Shown here piece by piece: positions 25,600 to 31,160 of a stretch of 33,960 nucleotides of DNA. The stretch's first letter is position 1. Each line of letters opens with the position of its first letter. The DNA comes from an uncultured Bacteroidales bacterium (GTDB lineage Bacteria > Bacteroidota > Bacteroidia > Bacteroidales > FEN-979): the NCBI GenBank assembly GCA_903903985.1, contig CAIVAT010000037.1:1-33960 (forward strand), given 5' to 3'. The notes under the pieces are model-generated. The model was not told where the DNA came from and did no database searches. It saw nothing but the letters and a program-made list of their open reading frames with translations. A program made the translations under genes and the position numbers.

Positions 25600-25807
25600 C
25601 CGCCCGAACTAACGCGCCACAAACGTGCCAAATTTGCCATATAATAGTTTCCAATCAGCTCAACACCTCCCGTATTCTCGGGAAGCATCGCAAGATTGTT
25701 TGCTACCTGCTCCTGATAGCCGATACCTGTAGACCATTTTCAATGTAATAGTTACGAGCCGGTTTAAAGGGTGGTGTAAGCCCTTCGGTGTTGTGCTCTC
25801 ACAGCGC
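25600..25807 (-). repeat. Conserved 3' flank of FISUMP gene, copy B
   Basis: This is the minus-strand region after the stop of the 302-aa FISUMP gene, homologous to 21481-21704. It keeps an AAGGG...CCCTT hairpin about 30 nt after the stop. It also has an open frame KWSTGIGYQEQ...GVELIGNYYMANLARLWR that lines up without gaps with KWPISIGYQEQ...LVELTGGKYGANLVCLGR in copy A over about 43 codons. Neither copy has a convincing start. It fills most of the 25495-25807 gap. Confidence 0.6.
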
Positions 25808-26716
25808 TCAGAAATCTCTAATGCAGCGGGCGGAAAAGCCGTACGACTTGAAGCTGCTGCTCATGTAACTAAACCCAATGCCGAAGCCCAGGTCCCAGGT
25901 GTTAGTGGCATCGAACTGCTTACTACTCCAGTAGTAGCCGTCTGAGCCGCGTTGGTACAGTGAACCATCGTTGTAGTGCAGGTACCCGGCATCATGGAGT
26001 TTCAGGCCGGAGCCCCACGGTCCATTGTACGTAGTCCAGTTGCCGGAATTGTCAACATTATACCACTCCAAATAAGTCGGGATACGCCAACCGGTCCCAA
26101 GTTCTAACGCGCACGGGTCGTTAGTCGTTATCCAGTCCGAATTTTCACTGATGCTATTTATCCAGGTCGTATTGGGCGTCAGGGTTGTCCCGTCATGTTT
26201 GTAACCCTGTTTATGGTTAAATTGCCAATACCAGCCGGCAGAAGCTTCGGTGGCATCATCAAGGGCCGTTGCCTGATGGCTGGCACCAAGATTACTAGTA
26301 ATCCAGCACTTAGTAAGTTCACCGGGGATACCTGTTGTGGTGCCATATGTGACCGTTTTATTTACAGGAGCAACTGCTCCCGCTATATGATTGATTGTAA
26401 GGTCTATGCCACATGGAAAAGGTTGCCCTAAAATTCCTGGACCATATTGAATTTCCTTCCATTGACCGGATGCTGAAACATAGGTGTACAATTTGCTATT
26501 GCTGGTGCAGAAAGCCATCAAACCATTTGCTGGATTTTGAATCGCCAATATTTGTTCCTGTGTCATCCGCGGCAACAACAATCCCTTCGAAGTAGATTTT
26601 ATATCGAGCATGGCCGAAGCATCAGGAGTGCTGTTGTCGAGATTGATACCAACCTGAGCAAAAACACTTATTCCTGTAAGAATGAACAACGATAAAAAAG
26701 TAAAGATTTTTTTCAT
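25808..26716 (-). CDS. Exported single-FISUMP surface protein, paralog 1 (302 aa)
   Basis: A signal peptide ([20 protein letters not shown]) is followed by the shared N-terminal module ([19 protein letters not shown], then [18 protein letters not shown]). The FISUMP domain includes [44 protein letters not shown] and a C-terminal lectin-like part ending in [10 protein letters not shown]. It is 51 bases downstream of paralog 2 on the same strand and probably shares its transcript. The last 54 codons before the GFS motif are highly diverged from paralog 2, mainly at codon positions 1 and 2. There is no T9SS tail, so the route past the periplasm is unclear. Confidence 0.85.
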   Translation of the reverse strand: MKKIFTFLSLFILTGISVFAQVGINLDNSTPDASAMLDIKSTSKGLLLPRMTQEQILAIQNPANGLMAFCTSNSKLYTYVSASGQWKEIQYGPGILGQPFPCGIDLTINHIAGAVAPVNKTVTYGTTTGIPGELTKCWITSNLGASHQATALDDATEASAGWYWQFNHKQGYKHDGTTLTPNTTWINSISENSDWITTNDPCALELGTGWRIPTYLEWYNVDNSGNWTTYNGPWGSGLKLHDAGYLHYNDGSLYQRGSDGYYWSSKQFDATNTWDLGFGIGFSYMSSSFKSYGFSARCIRDF

Positions 26717-26767
26717 GGCAAAGGAGATAATTGTGAATAGTTAAACACGAATATCCTTAGTGTAAAG

Positions 26768-27685
26768 TTAATTGTCCCGCACGCAGCGGAGAGAGAAGCC
26801 AAACGCCTTGAGGTTGCTGTTCATTGCACTGACGCCGCTTGCGAAGTAAAGGTACCAGCTGTTCGTGGCATCGACCTGCGTGCAACTCCGATAGTAACCG
26901 ACTGAGCCGCGATTGTTAAGTGAACCACCGCTGAAGCCCAGATTCCCGGCAGCATGGAGTTTCAATCCGGAGCCCCACGGGCCAGTCCATGTAGTCCAGC
27001 CGCCTGTATTATCAACATTATACCACTCCGTATAAGTCGGAATACGCCAAGTGGCCCCTAACTCGATGTTGCAAGGGTCATTGGCGACTATCCAGTCTGA
27101 ACCTTCGCTGATGCTGCTTATCCACGGGGTACTGGGTGTTCGTGTTGTTCCATCGTGTTTATAACCTTGTTTGCGGTTAAATTGCCAGTACCAGCCAGCA
27201 GACGTTTCAGTAGCATCGGAAACCTTTGTCGCCTCCTGGCTGGCACCAAGGTTCCGGGTGATCCAGCACTTGGTAAGTTCACCGGGAATGTTGGTTACTG
27301 TGCGATAAGTTACGGTTTTATTTATTGGAGCAACTTCTCCCGCTAAATGATTGATTGTAAGGTCTACACCACATGGAAAAGATTGCTCTAACATTCCTGA
27401 ACCATTTTGTACTTCTTTCCATTGTCCGAATGATGAAACATAGATATATAATTTATTGTTGCTGGTACAGAACGCCATCAAACCATTTGCTGGATTTTGA
27501 ATCGCCAATATTTGTTCCTGTGTCATCCGCGGCACCAATGTTCCTTTCGAGGTGGAATTCACATCGAGTATGGCCGAATTATTCGGTGCGCTGCCATCAG
27601 TGTTTATGCCGACCTGTGCTGAAAGGTGAAGGGAAATAGATAAAAATGCAAAGGCAATAAGGGCAAAAAAGGTAATTTTTTTCAT
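26768..27685 (-). CDS. Exported single-FISUMP surface protein, paralog 2 (305 aa)
   Basis: This is the upstream member of the tandem pair. It has a signal peptide (MKKITFFALIAFAFLSISLH), the same N-terminal module (QVGINTDGSAPNNSAILDV) and a FISUMP domain with [43 protein letters not shown] and the end GFSLRCVRDN. A 61-bp block (27474-27534) is identical to paralog 1 (26514-26574), including third positions, which shows recent duplication or conversion there. The C-terminal lectin-like region differs strongly between the paralogs. A -7 box precedes it. Confidence 0.85.
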   Translation of the reverse strand: MKKITFFALIAFAFLSISLHLSAQVGINTDGSAPNNSAILDVNSTSKGTLVPRMTQEQILAIQNPANGLMAFCTSNNKLYIYVSSFGQWKEVQNGSGMLEQSFPCGVDLTINHLAGEVAPINKTVTYRTVTNIPGELTKCWITRNLGASQEATKVSDATETSAGWYWQFNRKQGYKHDGTTRTPSTPWISSISEGSDWIVANDPCNIELGATWRIPTYTEWYNVDNTGGWTTWTGPWGSGLKLHAAGNLGFSGGSLNNRGSVGYYRSCTQVDATNSWYLYFASGVSAMNSNLKAFGFSLRCVRDN

Positions 27686-27706
27686 TGTTTGGGGGAATTA
27701 TCAAAG

Positions 27707-27714
27707 CAAAGGTA
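27707..27714 (-). promoter_or_regulatory. Candidate -7 box for the tandem FISUMP operon
   Basis: The minus strand reads TACCTTTG, a perfect TAnnTTTG match, 22 bases before the ATG at 27685. The -33 region reads only TTTTTC at about the right distance. Confidence 0.5.
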
Positions 27715-27786
27715 GGCTTTAATTTGTGATTAGCTGAAAAACAGGATTCTCTGTTGTTAGAATTAATGAAATAGCTGACTGAACCC

Positions 27787-27969
27787 TTAATGCTTAATAA
27801 TCTTTGCAATTTCAGCTGTTCCACCACTTATCACGCGTATAAAATACAGTCCTGCCGGCCTGTCTGACAATGAGAATTCATGCTTACGCTCTCCGGTTAG
27901 GGTTCCGGTCAACACCATTACTTCCCGCATTCCAAAAATTTCAAAACTGACTCCAACAGTCAATAGCAA
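27787..27969 (-). pseudogene. Orphan fragment of a T9SS C-terminal sorting domain
   Basis: The frame ends at TAA 27787-27789 and reads VGVSFEIFGMREVMVL, LTGERKHEFSLSDRPAGLY and FIRVISGGTAEIAKIIKH. This is the second half of a type A T9SS sorting tail. The first half (FPNP...) and any cargo domain are missing, and there is no ATG: the frame opens at a TTG at 27969. It is best read as the leftover 3' end of a secreted-protein gene removed by deletion or recombination. The remaining part of 27686-28165 holds promoter boxes and the second REP-like copy. Confidence 0.65.
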
Positions 27970-27998
27970 TCCGTAGCTTTATATTTAATCGTTTTTTG

Positions 27999-28006
27999 TA
28001 CATTTG
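27999..28006 (+). promoter_or_regulatory. Candidate -7 box for the hsd operon
   Basis: TACATTTG matches TAnnTTTG, about 160 bases before the hsdM ATG. The leader would contain the REP-like palindrome at 28077-28120. No TTTG at the right distance is seen, so confidence is low. Confidence 0.3.
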
Positions 28007-28076
28007 ACCGGACAAGCAAATTAGCCATACATTGGCAAAACGATCGCAATGAACATCTTCGCCGCAGACTTAATCT

Positions 28077-28120
28077 CCGTCCCCTTCTCCTGAAGGAGAA
28101 GGGGTGCAGGGGATGAGGCA
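28077..28120 (-). repeat. 44-bp REP-like element, copy 2 (inverted mate at 17286)
   Basis: This is the reverse complement of 17286-17329 without a mismatch. The 11-bp stem with a GA/TC centre lies at 28081-28104. It sits 46 bases before the hsdM start codon. Confidence 0.8.
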
Positions 28121-28165
28121 GTTAAACCAAAGGCTCCCGCATCCAATCGACCCTAAGAATCAGAC

Positions 28166-29614
28166 ATGTTTGAACAAACCTTCAAAAATATAGACGACAT
28201 CCTCCACAAAGACGCAGGCTGCGGCAGTGAACTCGATTATGTGGAGCAGACCTCGTGGATTCTCTTCCTGAAATACCTCGACGACCTGGAAAAGGATCGC
28301 AAGACCTCGGCAGAGCTTTCCGGCACGGCGTACAACTATATCATCAGCCCGGAGTTCCGGTGGGAGGAATGGGCTTCCCCGAAGAATGGCGATGGCAAAC
28401 TCGATTTTCACAAAGCACTCAAGGGCGATGACCTGAAAGACTTCGTGGATCACAAGTTGTTCCCGTACCTGAAGAAATTCAAGGCTGAGAAAGCCGACAC
28501 CATCGAATACAAGATCGGCGAGATTTTCAGTGAACTGAAGAACCGGCTGCAAAGCGGGTACAACCTGCGTGAGGTGATCAACCTGATCGATGAACTCCGG
28601 TTTCGCTCCCATGCGGAAAAGCACGAAATGTCGCACCTGTACGAAGGGAAGATACAGAACATGGGCAATGCCGGTCGCAATGGCGGTGAATACTATACCC
28701 CCCGCCCCCTGATACGTACGATCGTCAAGGTAGTGGCACCATCCATCGGCAACACGGTTTACGACGGTGCTGTGGGTTCTGCGGGCTTCCTTTGCGAGGC
28801 GTTCGAGTTCATGAAGGAGAGCAAACGCCTGACCACGAAAGATGTTGAAACCCTCCAGAAAGGAACATTCTACGGCAAGGAGAAGAAATCACTGGCATAC
28901 ATCATCGGGATCATGAACATGATCCTCCACGGGATTGATGCTCCGAACATCGTGCATACCAACACCCTCGCCGAGAACCTTGCCGATATACAGGAGCGTG
29001 ACCGCTTCGACATCGTGCTTGCAAATCCTCCCTTCGGGGGCAAGGAGCGGGCGGAGGTGCAGCAAAACTTCCCTATCAAGACCGGAGAGACGGCATTCCT
29101 GTTCCTCCAACATTTCATTAAAATCCTCAGGGCTGGCGGCAGAGCCGGGGTGGTGATCAAGAATACTTTTCTGTCCAATACCGACAATGCCTCGGTGAGC
29201 CTGCGCAAGCTGCTGCTTGACAGCTGCAACCTGCACACCGTGCTTGATCTGCCGGGAGGTACGTTCACCGGGGCGGGTGTGAAGACCGTCGTGCTGTTCT
29301 TTGACAAGGGTGCACCTACCCGCAAGGTTTGGTTTTATCAACTCAACCTCGATCGCAACCTTGGAAAGACCAACCCGCTCAATGAAAACGACCTGGCGGA
29401 GTTCGTCACATTGCAGAAGACCAAAGCGGATTCGTTGAACTCATGGTCGGTTGATGTGGCAACTGTTGATGCCAGCACCTATGATCTGTCTGCAAAGAAT
29501 CCCAACAAGAAAGAGGAAACTGCCCTGCGTGATCCGAAAGCGATCCTCGATGAGATGCTGGCGTTGGATCGGGAGAGTGCGGAGATATTAAATAGGATAA
29601 GGGGGCTGGTATGA
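28166..29614 (+). CDS. hsdM: Type I restriction-modification DNA methyltransferase subunit
   Basis: This 482-aa protein starts MFEQTFKNIDDILHKDAGCG. The N-terminal helical HsdM_N domain covers about 1-135. The N6-adenine methyltransferase core has GGEYYTPRPLI, the SAM-binding motif I near 198-208 (VYDGAVGSAGFL, an Ala replacing the usual second Gly of GSGGFL) and the catalytic NPPF at 287-290 (LANPPFGG). The C-terminal region (ALRDPKAILDEMLALDRES) contacts the specificity subunit in this family. With HsdS it methylates adenines in a bipartite target and protects the host. Its stop overlaps the hsdS start (ATGA), so the two are translationally coupled. All motifs look functional. Confidence 0.95.
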   Translation: MFEQTFKNIDDILHKDAGCGSELDYVEQTSWILFLKYLDDLEKDRKTSAELSGTAYNYIISPEFRWEEWASPKNGDGKLDFHKALKGDDLKDFVDHKLFPYLKKFKAEKADTIEYKIGEIFSELKNRLQSGYNLREVINLIDELRFRSHAEKHEMSHLYEGKIQNMGNAGRNGGEYYTPRPLIRTIVKVVAPSIGNTVYDGAVGSAGFLCEAFEFMKESKRLTTKDVETLQKGTFYGKEKKSLAYIIGIMNMILHGIDAPNIVHTNTLAENLADIQERDRFDIVLANPPFGGKERAEVQQNFPIKTGETAFLFLQHFIKILRAGGRAGVVIKNTFLSNTDNASVSLRKLLLDSCNLHTVLDLPGGTFTGAGVKTVVLFFDKGAPTRKVWFYQLNLDRNLGKTNPLNENDLAEFVTLQKTKADSLNSWSVDVATVDASTYDLSAKNPNKKEETALRDPKAILDEMLALDRESAEILNRIRGLV

Positions 29615-30819
29615 AAAAGGGGTGGGAAGTGAAAAGGCTTGGTGAATTCTCCAAGATAAGTTATGGTTATACAGCAAAAGCATCCTTTAAACAAAATGGA
29701 CTTAAATTTTTAAGAATCACAGATATTCAAGAAAATAATGTTAATTGGGAGAATGTACCATCATGCCAGATTGAAGAAAATGATTTCAAGAAGTATGAAT
29801 TAAACGAAGGTGATATTGTTTTTGCAAGAACTGGCGCAACAACGGGGAAAAGTTTTCTTATAAAAAACCCTCCCAAAGCCGTCTTTGCATCTTATTTAAT
29901 TAAAGTTCATTTATTAAACCAAAATATAAGTCCAGATTTCTTGCTTCTTTATTTTCAAACAAAAAGGTACTGGGATAAAATTGCGGAAGGAACCATAGGC
30001 AGCGCACAGGGTGGATTTAATGCCACCAAATTGGCTGATTTATTCATTCCATTTCCACCACTCCCCGAACAGCACCGCATCGTCACCATCCTGGATGAAG
30101 CCTATGCCGCTATTGCCAAAGCCAAAGCGCATGCAGAAAAGAACCTTGCCAATGCACGGGAGGTTTTTGAAGCGTACCTACAAAGTGTGTTTGCGAATCG
30201 TGACAATGGATGGCGCCATGAGACCTTAGGAAAGATTGCTAAAGTTACTGGAGGATATGCATTTAAAAGTACTGACTTTGGAAAAACGGGTGAATATCAA
30301 GTTATTAGGATGGGGAATGTCCGTAATGGGGTCATCAGGCAACACGAGAGCCCTGTGTTCATTGATTCCGTTGATGAAACCATGCTTCAAAAAGCTCTAA
30401 TTAAACATAATGATGTAATTATCACACAGACAGGCACAAAGAACAAACGGGACTATGGTTTTACAGTAATAATTGAGAATAGAAATTACTTATTAAATCA
30501 ACGAATTGCTGCTATAAGGTTTTCAGATAATTATTTGTCAAAATTCTTCCTGTATTTCTCTTGGACTAATCTTTTCAGGGACCAATTCTTTGCAAATGAA
30601 ACTGGAACTGTTGGACAAGGCAATGTTGGGATTGGTGCAATTACCGGGGCAATGGTTCCATTTCCACCAATAAATGTTCAACAATCCATCGTTTCCACCC
30701 TCGACTCAATGTCCATCGAAACCCAAAAGCTCGAAACCATATACCAGCAAAAGCTCGCCGAACTGGACGAACTGAAGAAATCAATCCTTGAGAAAGCCTT
30801 CGCCGGCGAATTATTATAG
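29611..30819 (+). CDS. hsdS: Type I restriction-modification specificity subunit
   Basis: This 402-aa protein has two target recognition domains. TRD1 covers about 1-145 (WEVKRLGEFSKISYGYTAKA through LADLFIPFPPLPEQ), followed by a conserved helix at about 146-195 (HRIVTILDEAYAAIAKAKAH). TRD2 covers about 205-350 (LGKIAKVTGGYAFKSTDF to MVPFPPINVQQ), with a C-terminal helix of the KLAELDELKKSILEKAF type. The two TRDs would each read one half of a split recognition site. Both TRD coding stretches are visibly more AT-rich than the conserved helices and the flanking hsdM and hsdR, which fits the known exchange of TRDs between strains. The stop codon is 3 bases before the transposase remnant. Confidence 0.94.
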   Translation: MKKGWEVKRLGEFSKISYGYTAKASFKQNGLKFLRITDIQENNVNWENVPSCQIEENDFKKYELNEGDIVFARTGATTGKSFLIKNPPKAVFASYLIKVHLLNQNISPDFLLLYFQTKRYWDKIAEGTIGSAQGGFNATKLADLFIPFPPLPEQHRIVTILDEAYAAIAKAKAHAEKNLANAREVFEAYLQSVFANRDNGWRHETLGKIAKVTGGYAFKSTDFGKTGEYQVIRMGNVRNGVIRQHESPVFIDSVDETMLQKALIKHNDVIITQTGTKNKRDYGFTVIIENRNYLLNQRIAAIRFSDNYLSKFFLYFSWTNLFRDQFFANETGTVGQGNVGIGAITGAMVPFPPINVQQSIVSTLDSMSIETQKLETIYQQKLAELDELKKSILEKAFAGELL

Positions 30820-31002
30820 CGCATGATGACCGAAAAATTTCTAAATAAATATCGTGTGCCATCGGCCCGGATGCAAACCTGGGATTATGCGAGCCATGCC
30901 GCCTATTACATCACCATTTGCACCGCCGGCCACCATCCCTATCTGGGTGACATTGCGCGGGTGCCCGCGGCGGGGGAATCAACGAACCCCGGCACCGCCA
31001 AC

Positions 31003-31030
31003 GTAGAGACGCCATGCATGGCGTCTCTAC
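31003..31030. repeat. 28-nt perfect palindrome (REP type), copy 1
   Basis: Each arm is GTAGAGACGCCATG followed directly by its complement, with no loop. It sits inside the RAYT remnant reading frame, read as gta-gag-acg. Confidence 0.9.
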
Positions 31031-31056
31031 CTCCGGATCAATCGTGTCCCGTTTAT

Positions 31057-31084
31057 GCAGAGACGCCATGCATGGCGTCTCTAC
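31057..31084. repeat. 28-nt palindrome (REP type), copy 2
   Basis: It has the same sequence as copy 1 except that base 2 is C instead of T, giving one mismatch in the outer arm. It starts 54 nt (18 codons) after copy 1 and is read in the same frame. Confidence 0.9.
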
Positions 31085-31160
31085 CGCCGAAACAACCCGG
31101 TGAAATCCCCGTCGTGATTACAACACCACGAAAACCAGAACCACCATCAAAACCCACCCC

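Noticed and set aside
25440..25688. 82-codon minus-strand frame as a separate gene
   Set aside because: Its first part belongs to the duplicated FISUMP 3' flank and its second part is antisense to the STAS-like gene; no start signal is visible.
21481..27685. A complete diversity-generating retroelement
   Set aside because: No frame in the window encodes reverse transcriptase motifs, no avd-like gene is seen and no second copy of the variable tail exists outside the FISUMP genes. Only a possible target signature remains.
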